Shown here one piece after another: positions 33,721 to 43,706 of a DNA stretch of 64,000 nt. How positions within the stretch are numbered: the stretch's first letter is position 1; each line of letters starts with the position of its first letter. Source of the DNA: Arthonia radiata (lineage: Eukaryota; Ascomycota; Arthoniomycetes; Arthoniales; Arthoniaceae); contig PSQN01000004.1 in assembly GCA_002989075.1 (NCBI GenBank), positions 1,116,001 through 1,180,000 on the forward strand, read 5' to 3'. The position numbers and the translations under genes were made by a program. A model generated the notes under the pieces. The model worked only from the letters and a program-made list of their open reading frames with translations. It searched no databases and was not told the origin of the DNA.

Positions 33721-34835
33721 ATGCCGTCGTTGAAGTTTTGGAAGGGGAAAAAAGACAAACAACAAGCCGATGACTTCACCCAGAGCCTCCGCGATCATGG
33801 CTCAAGTCCAGATTCTAACCAATACAGAAATACAGTTAGGCTATAATCTATCCGCGATAAGGGCATGTCCAAGCACGACTTGGACTGATCATGCAAACTA
33901 TAGGCAATGCCAATCCTTTCGGTGATCAACCACCAGAGTATAGCACTGTGGCCGGGTCATCAACACAAGCATCTTCGTCGACCCACCACCAGGCGCCGTC
34001 CCATATTCCCTCTAAGAAGTCCGGACTTGAACTAGATGAACTAGCAACACCAGAAGACCCATACGCTTTCCTCTACTCGTTCGATACCGTTTTCGTGATT
34101 GATGATTCGTGGTCAATGTTGTTTCCCGAATCTCGTTGGCATGATGCTCGTCATGTCCTGAAGGCCATCACGGAAATCTGTGTCGATCACGATGAGGACG
34201 GCATTGATGTGCACTTTCTTAACACGAAACATCATCATACCCGTAAGCATCCGGAGCGACCCTCTCACTTCCCGCAAAGCAAGCTTGCTGACATGAATGA
34301 CCAGACAGCAATATCAAGCAGCCGCGCATTCTCGACGACATATTTAAATCCGCAAAACCCCCTCACAACAGATATACTACTCATACTGGAAGGGCGCTGA
34401 GGAAAATCTGGGATGCGTATGAGCCCGGGCTGAAGGCCAATATGAAGAAAACGAAGCCAATGAATGTCATTGTTATTACTGACGGCGAACCCTCCGATGA
34501 TCCCGAACCCGAAATTATACGTATCGCGAAGGCGCTTGATAAGCTAGACGCCCCGTCGTATCAGTAAGTGTCCAAAGCACGTAATTCTTACTTACGTGAG
34601 GTGAGAACTAACAAATTCAACTAGGTTTGGTATCCAGTTCATCCAGGTTGGGGACGACGCAAAAGCCACGAAGCATTTAACAGAGTTGGACGATGAACTG
34701 AAAGAACAGGGCGGCGGCTGTCGCGATATTGTAGACACTACTCCATATAAGCAGGGCCAAGAGTTCACGTCTGACATGATCTTGAAGGCCGTACTGGGCG
34801 GTGTCCACAAGCGATACGATCGGAAGAAGAATTAG
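33721..34835 (+). CDS. von Willebrand factor A domain protein
   Basis: Supported exons are about 33904-34242, 34305-34563 and 34625-34835. The first exon probably begins at ATG 33721 (MPSLKFWKGKKDKQQADD), but its donor is not certain: GT at 33806 restores frame with a weak site. The vWA domain shows the metal-ion-dependent adhesion site DxSxS in FVIDDSWSM, then RWHDARHVLKAITEI, THTGRALRKIWDAYEPG and MNVIVITDGEPSDDP. Short basic N-terminus plus NPFGDQPPEYS precedes it. Fungal intracellular vWA proteins of this build are common; the partner is not known. It ends with a basic KRYDRKKN tail. Confidence 0.75.
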
Positions 34836-35778
34836 TAGCGAACACTGGAAATGACCTTGATACTGTAGATATAGCAACATAACATCCCTTTTTGCGTGGC
34901 GAGAAGGCTCCCGTACCAAAGAATACATTATTTGATTATCCTAACTTCTGTCACGCAAGTCTATAGGGCTTCAGTAATCATCCAAAATTTCTTCAACCAT
35001 TTATCATTAGACAAGCAGCGTGCATTGTGTTAGTCTGCTATTAACCGTCCTGTTTACCTCATTAGGAACCAACTCGACACCAAACCCCTGTTATGCCACG
35101 GACGCTGGCACATCTTCGTATTCAGAGCACTAGAAGAACAGTACCTTCACCGAAGGTGGAAGCCCAAAGCTTTCGAGATGGCTAGCCTATAGACGCATAC
35201 AAGTCTGACGAACCAGTTTCCACTGGCCGCGATCATCTTGAAGCTGACGGCGAGCATCAGAGCGCGTAGCATCGACGTGATGGGGCCTTGGGTTGTTGCG
35301 GGATCTCGAGGTGAGTAGCTATGATTAGCTGCACAGGTGCGCTGCTTGCGCAATTCGCTGAGGCGAGGCGTAGCCACTGTACGACGGCTACCCGCAGCCC
35401 TACCCTCACATGTACATATGCTGGATTGACATGACGGACTGGGTGCGCCGTCTCTTCCAGAATTCCAAGTTCGCGGGTAACACAAGAGAGGTGCGAACTT
35501 TCTTCACCGCCGCCCTCGCGTTGTGGGAACAAACATCTACTGCGTGAGGAAGCGCTACTGCTGCGCTCGCGACAGCAATTGCGATGAGTCCTAGGAGCTT
35601 ACCTTGGGTCAACGGCTTCAGTTGTTGCAGCATTTCATTGTGTCTATGGTATCACGGTCCTGCGTTACAAGAGCCAATGCACGAGACGAACTGTGTCCAC
35701 TCATGTCGTATCAATCAAAAGTTCGCGTCTTTCACGAAGCCTTGGCGCTGGTTGCCTTGTCTTTGTAGGCATGCCAGC

Positions 35779-35827
35779 ACTGCCCTTCGTACTGGTATCT
35801 GCGGGAGAGCATGTGCACACACGTGAC
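35779..35827 (+). repeat. Bipartite element copy N
   Basis: CACTGCCCT, 33-bp spacer, CACGTGA followed by C. Confidence 0.85.
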
Positions 35828-36180
35828 TTTTGAGCACTGTACTTCCTGAAAACCTTCCCCACACAAGCTCGATGCTTTGTGCTACCTCTGAAGGCTGTTT
35901 CCGTTTCGACGATATTGTTCTTAATATTGCATCCCCGGGCCAGCTGCCGTGCCGATGAATCTTCCGGTGCTAGGATGTTCATCGCGCCGTGTATAAATCA
36001 CTGGCCTTGCGGCAGCCGGCCAACGGGCGGTGTTCCTTGTTCATCGCGATACAAGATCAAACTCAGTATGTTGGAAGCTGAGACTGAGATGCGAAGGCGT
36101 GCCAAGACCGTTGTCTATACCAGGTATCGGGATACGTGAAGAATGACAAGGGGTACCGAAGCTAGTGCACGAAAGCATTA

Positions 36181-36228
36181 CACTGCTCTCTTGTATTTAC
36201 ACAAGCGTGCGAGTGTCTCGCCATGTGA
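36181..36228 (+). repeat. Bipartite element copy O (degenerate)
   Basis: CACTGCTCT, 32-bp spacer, CATGTGA followed by T. One transition in each box; both are C-to-T. The second box still fits RTCACRTG on the other strand. It lies 240 bp upstream of the CUE3 start codon. Confidence 0.7.
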
Positions 36229-36467
36229 TTTCGACGGACTGCCCCCTGCCTCAAGGGTGCAAGGCTAGACCGAGAAATTACGCCAGGCTTAAAAGGGAAA
36301 GGCGCATTCTGCAAAGTAGATCTGCTTGCACCATCAAGTCATGATTCACGACGCTGCTTCATAGCTTCTTGCGCATGCATATGGCAGGAAACCGTTGAGC
36401 TAAGCAAAATAATTCAGCCAGCTTGAGTGCTTCAGTACAGAAATATCACCAAAAGTAAAAGACAGAA

Positions 36468-38486
36468 ATGGCATCGTCCTCGACCGTACCTTTACCCCCC
36501 ATCGTCCCATATCCGCCTTGTGAAGTACGAGAACACATATCACTAGAAAACTGGCAGACTTGTCTAGATGCATGGCTGTTGTTGATTAGAGCATATCTTC
36601 TCGTCCCACAGGAAAGGTTCAGCGACAATGTCGGGCCGTCTTCCTCCTTGACGACCTTTTTGATATCATACGTCACGGAAAATGCTCAAGATGCCGCTCT
36701 GGCCAGAAGTTTAAGCGAAGGCAAGCCAAGAGAGTTGCATGAGACAATATTTCTCATCATTCATCGAGTCTTCCTTGAAGCTCGCGACGTGCCCAGAGGC
36801 TTGACGGACTGGAAGCTTCTGGCCGATTTCGCAAAGCTATACGGCCACCATGAGGCAACGTCGAAGCTACTTTTGCAGGCTTGGGGTAGACATCCGACGA
36901 GTATGGAGAAGTCACTTCAGAGCTTGAAAGCCTCCATAATCGCTGCGTCCGCGCCTCAGAGCCTCGACGCCTGGCAGGAAATATCACGCTTGACGTTTCT
37001 CGTAAGGCAGTTGCCGCCAGCAGGAGAACTGCTCATGACGGGGACTGATTTCTTGGACTCACTCATCGCAGCTCACGCAGTAGTATCATCTACTGTGGCA
37101 CTGGAGATCATCGCTCTGGTATACACGTGCCTGTTCGCCCTCCTCAAACTGGCCAAGCCCAACATCTCTCTCCTGATCGAGCAACTCTACAGCCTCAAAG
37201 CATCTGGGGAAACGACCCATCCAAAATCCGAACCTCTAACGATCACCTTGATCTCCGACACACCTCTCCTCCCAAAACTCAAGCGCTCACTCTTCAACAC
37301 CGACGCCGCCCGCGCCCAACCCATCCTCGACCAACTCACCCAGCTCACGCGCCCCTCAAAAGCCCCACGCAGGAAAACCAAACCCAAACCCAACAAAGGC
37401 AAAGCACGCGCCCCGAACTCCAGCTACGCCGCCTTCACCCCCAACCTGCACCCTCACCGCTCCTCCCTCATTACCTCAATCCAAGACGTCTTCCCCGACC
37501 TCGGCTCCGCCTTCCTCCTCCACCTCCTCGACCACTACGGTTCCAACCAAGAAACTGTCATCGCCGCTTTTCTCGAAGACTCGCTACCACCGCACCTCTC
37601 CACCCTCGACCGCTCCGAGCAACTCCCGCCCACCACAACCGCCAATGACGACCCAATGCACCGCGACGACCTCATTCCCCGCTCGCCCTCGCCGCCTACC
37701 GCACCTAGAACTCAAACACTCCCCGAGCGCAGAAATAAATACGACAACGACGCCTTCGACCGGCTCGCTGTCTCCTCTTCGCAGATCCACCGCGGTCGCT
37801 CTACCAATGACAAAGCTGACGCCCTCCTCTCTACCCGCAACACAACCGAGCACAGCAAAGCCAAAGCAGCCATCTTCTCGGCCCTCTCGTCCTTCGACCC
37901 CGACGACGACGAGCGCGACGACACGTATGACGTCGAGGACGTGGGGGGCACGGTCGATACGTCACGGCCTGGCGATGACGCTGAGAAGCGCGACGCCGAG
38001 AAAAAGGATTCAGGGACTGTGAATGAAGAGACATTGTGGCGGGCCTACAAGAGCACGCCTGCGCTGTTCGAGCGGGAGGCGAGACGCGGGCAGGCGAGGC
38101 AGGCGCTGAAGAGCGAGACGGGGATGACGGATGAGGGGGTGGAGGGGTGGGCTGTTATGCTGCGGCGGGAGCCGGGGCGGGTGAGGGCGTTGGAGGGGAG
38201 GTTTGAGGGGTTGGCGGGGCAGCAGAGTTTGGTGGAGAGGACAGCGTGGAGAGGTGGTGGGGATGGAGAGGACGAAAGTGGGGACATAGGTGAGGGTGGG
38301 AGAGGAAGAGGTGGGTTCAGGGGAAGAGGGAGGGGTAGGGGGAGAGCGCCGGTAGCGGGGCCGGCGAATGAGAGGGGGACGCAGATTGCGAGGGAGAGGA
38401 AAGAGGCGAATAAGGGGAGTAGTGGTAATCATAATCGGAGGGATCAGAGGGCGAGGAAGATGGGGAGGGGTGGGTTTCCTGGCTAG
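36468..38486 (+). CDS. CUE3: CUE-domain protein, Cue3/ASCC2 homologue (ribosome quality-control trigger complex)
   Basis: Intronless, 672 aa. The first 270 residues are helical (SLENWQTCLDAWLLLIRAYL, RELHETIFLIIHRVFLEARD) as in ASCC2/Cue3. The ubiquitin-binding CUE domain is at about 325-370 (SLITSIQDVFPDLGSAFLLH, then GSNQETVIAAFLEDSLPPHL). The C-terminus is an arginine/glycine-rich tail (GFRGRGRGRGRAP). In yeast, Cue3 is part of the RQT complex that splits collided ribosomes after Hel2 ubiquitination; its human counterpart is ASCC2. Third-position G/C use rises sharply in the second half. Convergent with the acyl-CoA dehydrogenase gene. Confidence 0.8.
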   Translation: MASSSTVPLPPIVPYPPCEVREHISLENWQTCLDAWLLLIRAYLLVPQERFSDNVGPSSSLTTFLISYVTENAQDAALARSLSEGKPRELHETIFLIIHRVFLEARDVPRGLTDWKLLADFAKLYGHHEATSKLLLQAWGRHPTSMEKSLQSLKASIIAASAPQSLDAWQEISRLTFLVRQLPPAGELLMTGTDFLDSLIAAHAVVSSTVALEIIALVYTCLFALLKLAKPNISLLIEQLYSLKASGETTHPKSEPLTITLISDTPLLPKLKRSLFNTDAARAQPILDQLTQLTRPSKAPRRKTKPKPNKGKARAPNSSYAAFTPNLHPHRSSLITSIQDVFPDLGSAFLLHLLDHYGSNQETVIAAFLEDSLPPHLSTLDRSEQLPPTTTANDDPMHRDDLIPRSPSPPTAPRTQTLPERRNKYDNDAFDRLAVSSSQIHRGRSTNDKADALLSTRNTTEHSKAKAAIFSALSSFDPDDDERDDTYDVEDVGGTVDTSRPGDDAEKRDAEKKDSGTVNEETLWRAYKSTPALFEREARRGQARQALKSETGMTDEGVEGWAVMLRREPGRVRALEGRFEGLAGQQSLVERTAWRGGGDGEDESGDIGEGGRGRGGFRGRGRGRGRAPVAGPANERGTQIARERKEANKGSSGNHNRRDQRARKMGRGGFPG

Positions 38487-38931
38487 GATCTGGAGAGCTT
38501 CGTGGGCTGGGATCGAAACGTGAACAAATATCATCATTTGTTCTACCTGTGGGCTTAGAGGGCTAGCAGCAGGAAGACGGCGGATGAGACGAGAGAGCCA
38601 GCGACCTCAATGATTGTCAGCTACGTCAGCTCTTCGCTTTCTCATTTCAACAGTACAAAGCACCATTTCTAGGGAGGTTCCAAACTTGGCACCAAAATCC
38701 CTGGACGTCGTAGACATACAGACGTGAACGCGACAGGCATGTCATCTACCAACAGTCAGAATCGGATCAACAGGCTTCAAGTGAATGTTTATTCATCATC
38801 TATGATTGTCATCCGGATACCCATATGTACAGCTATACATAAAGCAACATCTGGCCACACCTCAGCCAGCGTCTGACCACACATTCGCCACCAGCTGGTC
38901 GTATCGTACCTCCGCCACAACTCAGCCTCAC
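38487..38931. other. Intergenic between convergent genes
   Basis: Tail-to-tail region between CUE3 and the cytochrome b5-dehydrogenase gene. No gene seen. Confidence 0.4.
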
Positions 38932-40612
38932 CTACAGCATCGCCTTCGGCATCTGTCTACTAGCCTGCCTCACTCCAAGATCACTTAGCACCTCTTCAGT
39001 TCCCTAAAGACAAGATGTCAGCACAGCAATAACGAGACGGAATGTATAGGTGGTCAATTCCTACCCCGAGTATGGCATCGAATTTATACGTCCGATGGAA
39101 CTGCTCCACCAAACTTCCCATCCCACCTTGCGTCAGCCCCCGTCCCCCAAATACATTCGTCGCGTCATCCGCAATCTCATGCGCACACCTCGTCGCGTAC
39201 GCCTTCAGCAGCCCGATCGGGCCGCCCAGCACCTTGCTCTGCTGTGCATATGACAGCTGGCTCATCTGGTACGTGATGTGCTCGAGATACGCTTGTAAAG
39301 CCTCGGTATGCTGGATCATGCGCGCCAGCTTGGCTCGAATGACTTGTTGCTGGACGAGGGGCTTGCCGGAGACGATGCGCTGGTGGGACCACTTGAGGCA
39401 TTCTTCGGTGATGGTGCGGCACCAGCGGGCTACTAGGGCTGTCATCTGGTTTGTGTGAGTATACTTGATCTCCAGATGGAAGGAGGAGGTGAGGGATGGG
39501 ACACGTACGCTCCACCTTTCGTGGTTGAAATTGCTCATTATCACGTAAAATCCCTTGTCTTCCTCGCCCAGCAAGTGATCCACCGGCACCTCTACATTAT
39601 CAAATTCAATATACGCGGTAGCGGCCGCTTTCGAGTAACTCGTCGTGATCGGCTTCGTCTCCACGCCCTCTGTGCGTGGCACGAGTATCACCGAGAAGCC
39701 TTTGGAGGTCTTGCATCCGGTAACGAAGTAGTCACTAAACATGCCGTTCGTAATCCATTTCTTAGTCCCGTTGATCACGTATCTCTTCCCGTCTGCGGTC
39801 TTCTCGGCGGTCGTCCGTAGGCCAGCAACGTCCGAGCCTGCGAACGCTTCGGTGATGGCAAGGGACATGAATTTCTTTCCACTTAAGCACTCTTGCGTCA
39901 CGCGCTCTTTCAGTTCGTCGTTGTTGAGCCACTGCCGCACAGCGGTCAGGGAGATCATGAGACCAGCCATATTTCCGTCTTGGTAGCCTCGGGCATTGGC
40001 GCGCGCGAGTTCCTGTGCAGTCACGAGGTCGTGAAATGCGTCGAAGTCCTCGCCTTTGACGCCGCCGAGCAGCGTGCGGCCTTTGAGGTGGGCGCCGGGG
40101 CCGAGGCGCATCGCCAGGATGTTTGTCTCGGCCATGCGGTCGACCATGTGTTGGGATATCCACGTGCCGTCTTTCTCTTTCTCCTCGGCTTCGGGGCGCA
40201 GTTCTGCGTCGACGAATTTGCGGAGCTCTTTGCGGAGGGCATGGTGTGATTTAGTGAAGTAAGGTGATTTGAGCGTGGGCGTGAGCCAGGCGGGCTCGGC
40301 GTAGGGCACGGGGGAGAGATCGCCGGGTTGCGGATCGAAGACTTCAGGAGTCTCGTTCTCGAGTGTGCCAATGCAAAGGGTGTCGTACTTCTGCAGGATG
40401 TTGTGGCGGTGAAGGTTGTAGAAGGCGGTGGTGGCGTCTTGGCCGGCGACTTGTTGGAGGACGACAGTGCCGCCGGGGTGGGCGTCGGCGAAGTCTGTGA
40501 GGTCGTAGACTTTATGGTCGACTATTAGCCAGAGGTCGTCGAGGTTGTTGTGTTGGGAGACTGCGTCTCTTTTGAGAGGATCGTTCTGCTCGGAAACCTT
40601 TTCGGCGGACAT
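38932..40612 (-). CDS. Acyl-CoA dehydrogenase with N-terminal cytochrome b5 domain
   Basis: Exons 39509-40612, 39065-39445 and 38932-39003 give 518 aa. The middle intron (63 nt) is a multiple of three without stops, and the last exon restores the family's C-terminal GGTEEVLSDLGVRQ. Residues 1-90 form a cytochrome b5 domain with heme-ligand HPGG and the second His in YNLHRHN. The rest is an acyl-CoA dehydrogenase: ITEAFAGSDVAGLRTTAE (flavin-binding), KKWITNGMFSDYF, VFGGRGLTQGGMGSLVEQF. This fusion is known in fungi; the b5 domain presumably passes electrons from the flavin. An alternative ATG at 40660 would add MYSTPPFRPPHLFPAA. Subcellular site not clear (no obvious C-terminal SKL). Confidence 0.88.
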
Positions 40613-41060
40613 GGCGGCGGGGAAAAGGTGGGGTGGTCGAAACGGAGGTGTGGAGTACACTGAACGTTGTGTAAGGCGTAAAAAGGATGAAACTTGAATG
40701 CTCTTAGTGAGTCGTCTGGGGAGTGTAGAACAGGTCCTTCATCGAATTATGAATTGCTGCACGTCTTCGAGCCTGTCCATCTGTTCCAGAAGACGGGGAC
40801 TCACCTCGGCTTGCGGCGCCAATCACATGCGCCCCAATGATCAACCCGATCCCGCGCTATCAGCCCTACGATCTGGTAAATTGAATGGATGACAGCATGT
40901 GCAGCTTCTCTCAGAACGCTTCCATCTCAATCCATTGCAGCCTGATAACGCTCCCATGCGCTTGCAAGACCTTCATCAAAACTAGATGCGGCCACAATCA
41001 CACCAGTAATCCCACTAAAACCTCCCATCACTCCCTCCTACCACCCACGGCCGCCTCACA
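40613..41060. promoter_or_regulatory. Divergent promoter region
   Basis: 448 bp shared by the minus-strand dehydrogenase gene and the plus-strand Cbp6-like gene. The part just upstream of 41061 is rich in CA and CC on the plus strand. No specific site identified. Confidence 0.4.
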
Positions 41061-41609
41061 ATGTCCACCCCAAAGCTCACCTCCCACACCCAAACCCTCC
41101 TCAAACACTACACTCGCCTCTTCCGCCAATGGCCCGTCGACAACCTCCGCCCCATCTCCTTCCAAGACTCCATGCGCAAACGCCTGCAAGCGCGCTTTCT
41201 CGCGCCCACCGCCGCCGCCAGCCCCAGCGACACCGTCTCCTCCCCGACCTCAAAACCCAACACCGGCACGTCCTCTGCGCGCGCGAAAGCCGAAGAAACA
41301 GCGGCGAATATCCAGGGCGCCGGTAGACCCGCTGACGTCTCCACGGTGCCTGTGACGGAGAAGGCGGAAAGGGTGGGAAAGATGACGAGTGTGGAGAAGG
41401 AGAAGGATGAGATGGAGCAGGTGAATGCGCTGTATAGTTTGTTGGAGAATCGGTATGCGAATACGTATGCGTGTAGTGAGCGGTTGTTGCGGCCGGGGTT
41501 TAAGGAGAGTTATTATGAGGATTTGGAGAGGGAGATGGAGGTTGCGCCGGGGAGGAGTTGGTGGATGCAGAAGTGGTTGCGGTGGAGGGGGATTGTGAGG
41601 TTGACGTAA
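41061..41609 (+). CDS. Mitochondrial complex III assembly factor, Cbp6/UQCC2-like
   Basis: Intronless, 182 aa. Begins MSTPKLTSHTQTLLKHYTRL followed by FRQWPVDNLRPISFQDSMRK, the pattern of the UQCC2/Cbp6 family: a short helical protein that with Cbp3/UQCC1 binds newly made cytochrome b. After a low-complexity linker, MEQVNALYSLLENRYANTY and a basic, Trp-rich end (SWWMQKWLRWRG). The family is small and poorly conserved, so assignment rests on the N-terminal motif, helix pattern and length. No cleavable presequence is obvious. Confidence 0.6.
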   Translation: MSTPKLTSHTQTLLKHYTRLFRQWPVDNLRPISFQDSMRKRLQARFLAPTAAASPSDTVSSPTSKPNTGTSSARAKAEETAANIQGAGRPADVSTVPVTEKAERVGKMTSVEKEKDEMEQVNALYSLLENRYANTYACSERLLRPGFKESYYEDLEREMEVAPGRSWWMQKWLRWRGIVRLT

Positions 41610-41996
41610 GGGGTGGATTGGTGGGACGAGCGACGATGGCCACGGGTTTGCTGGGGTTCGGTATTTTCGAACAGAGACTGTGTCTGTGAAAGCACGTGGT
41701 GGACGAGAGGAAGGCCGCCTTGAGCACAGAGTATAGAATTCGATGACAATATCTGTTCATTCAACACAGGTCTACACGCTTTCCGTCACTCTCCGTGACA
41801 GTAGAGAGCCATATACTACAGCGTAGCCCTTGTTTCCGACACACGACGTGGTGACGATCTTTTCCGACACATCTTGTTCTTGGGATCTAATGCCCCCTAT
41901 GCCCTCACAAGATCCCTGCGCCTGACATATGCTCATTATGTGCTGTTCATACACCCCAGTTAACATATCCATACCCGAACGCCGCTCATGCTTACT
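41610..41996. other. Intergenic between convergent genes
   Basis: Tail-to-tail region between the Cbp6-like and Hpc2-like genes. No gene seen. Confidence 0.4.
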
Positions 41997-43706
41997 TCAC
42001 ATGGTACCTGGATATAACACCGGCTTCGCCGCCGATGACCCCATCTTCTCTCGTTCTGCCTTCTCTGCCTCCATCCTCGCACGGTCGGCCTTAGTAACGC
42101 GAGGCTTGCGAACTGTTTGGCCTCCTCTAGAGCCAGGCCCGCCACCGCGGGTGCCTCTGGTCTTCGTCTCCCCGCGCGTCGCACCGCCTCTAGCGCCTCC
42201 ACGACCACCACGCGGACCTCGCTTGACGGTGCCATCAGCACGCTCGATCGTCGGCTTCTCACCCTCCCGGATTAACGGTCCACTCCATACAAAATATCCG
42301 TCTTTGCTGGCCAGCGCCTGCTCCTCAAAGATCATCTCCGAGTCATCGATAAAGTCATCATCGAGATTATACTTCTCATTGACCTTGCGACTCTTCTTTG
42401 CGCCTTCTGAATTGCTGCCTTCGTTCTTACCGTCCATCTCAGCGTCGGTGTCGGGCTCAGAGACGTCGAGATTCATCTCATCTGCGGAGCCTGGGACTGA
42501 TTCAAGCGCTGCACCGGCGGCAGCAACCTCTTTCATGCGGCGACGATGTTCCGCTAAGCGTGGGTGGGCGACGTCGAAGCCATACTTGCTCTCAACCTCT
42601 CTAAGGAAGTTGATGTAGTTGCCATTTTCGTCTTTCTTAATTGGAACGTCGATGACGATGCAGTCATTAGGCACTTCCTCGTACTTCTTCTCACGGTTGA
42701 TGGGCTTTCCCATATCTCCATTAGTGAGTTGAGCTGACGGATGGCTGCCTGGCAGCGGCGGTGGCGGTTGCACTTCCTTGTCTTTGGCCTTTGCTCCTTT
42801 CGGCGACGGCTTTCGCTGGGGCGAGTCGACCTTTTTAGTGGATGACAATAATGTCTCCCTCGCGGCGGGGCTGTCAGTCATTTTGAGTGTTGACGGCACT
42901 GACGACTTTGGGTTACTGGAAGATGCGACGCCATTAGGCACCGACGTATAGACTGTGGAGGGCGTGCTCCGTGGTGGGACTGAAGGTGAAGGCGCATGAG
43001 TCGACGAAGGTGAGTGATCAATCAGGCTGGCAATGGAATGCGATTGGCGGACGGGGCTTTTGAGGCCAACCGGGCCATATGCATTAGATGACGAAGGGCG
43101 TTCGCTCGGAATGTCAACAGACACTCCTCGGACCGGATCATAGCGTTGCCCACTTGACTGCGGCCGCGGAGGCGCGCGGAATTGGTCAGCTTGGGGCGTA
43201 ACTAGACTTGCATGCTCCCTGGAAGGCACAGCGCTCGATGGCACGACAGGCGTGGAAGATGCAGCACTACTAGGAGGATACATTGCGCTGTACTCAGATG
43301 CCTTGGCGCCGACTGAAGTTTTGGGAGGGTTCTCCTCCTTTTTGACGCGCTTGCGTGGAGGTGGCGGGGGCGCATTGGGGTCCTTAAGCTTGCGTTGACG
43401 TTTTTGTTTGCCATCAGAATCAGCCTTGGTACCTTCTTCAGCGACAGCCTTCTTGCGACCCTTTCTGGGCTTGGCGGGCACGTCTTCAATGTGGTTTGAC
43501 GCCGGTAAGGCCGAAGCAGAGAGGCCGAGGACCTTTTCCTGACTGTTTGAATATCCATGTGTCGGGCTGGCGTGCTGTGCAGAGGCATCGTTATTGCTTG
43601 CGGGGCCGTAAGATGGAGGGTACAAGGAACTAGGGTGTTGCGGTGGTGATATTGGTGGGGAGTGGTGGTGTCCCGTGTTCGGGGCACCACCTGTCAGAGA
43701 GGTCAT
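41997..43706 (-). CDS. HPC2: Hpc2/ubinuclein family subunit of the HIR histone chaperone complex
   Basis: 569 aa from ATG 43706 (MTSLTGGAPNTGHHHSPPIS). A longer in-frame start at 43916 would add an unlikely N-terminus. Most of the protein is disordered and Ser/Pro/Lys-rich. The diagnostic part is the HUN domain at about residues 430-480: KVNEKYNLDDDFIDDSEMIF followed by EEQALASKDGYFVWSGPLI. The tail is Arg/Gly-rich (GPRGGRGGARGGATRGETK). Hpc2/ubinuclein binds H3.3-type histone H3 and the HIR complex deposits H3-H4 independently of replication. Confidence 0.8.
   Translation of the reverse strand: MTSLTGGAPNTGHHHSPPISPPQHPSSLYPPSYGPASNNDASAQHASPTHGYSNSQEKVLGLSASALPASNHIEDVPAKPRKGRKKAVAEEGTKADSDGKQKRQRKLKDPNAPPPPPRKRVKKEENPPKTSVGAKASEYSAMYPPSSAASSTPVVPSSAVPSREHASLVTPQADQFRAPPRPQSSGQRYDPVRGVSVDIPSERPSSSNAYGPVGLKSPVRQSHSIASLIDHSPSSTHAPSPSVPPRSTPSTVYTSVPNGVASSSNPKSSVPSTLKMTDSPAARETLLSSTKKVDSPQRKPSPKGAKAKDKEVQPPPPLPGSHPSAQLTNGDMGKPINREKKYEEVPNDCIVIDVPIKKDENGNYINFLREVESKYGFDVAHPRLAEHRRRMKEVAAAGAALESVPGSADEMNLDVSEPDTDAEMDGKNEGSNSEGAKKSRKVNEKYNLDDDFIDDSEMIFEEQALASKDGYFVWSGPLIREGEKPTIERADGTVKRGPRGGRGGARGGATRGETKTRGTRGGGPGSRGGQTVRKPRVTKADRARMEAEKAEREKMGSSAAKPVLYPGTM

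Larger units (their letters stand above)
34836..36467. other. Gene-poor stretch with motif copies N and O
   Basis: No secure gene. One weak minus-strand frame, 35633 to 35406 (75 codons), starts with a signal-peptide-like stretch (LLGLIAIAVASAAVALPH) and could be a small secreted protein, but its end is in another frame from the next open stretch and it is not called. Confidence 0.4.

Noticed and set aside
35406-35633. 75-codon frame with a signal-peptide-like start
   Set aside because: The C-terminal part looks like random translation, and the neighbouring open stretch is in another frame.
36757-38537. Long antisense frames opposite CUE3
   Set aside because: Shadows of a GC-rich coding region, made of Pro/Arg/Ser runs.
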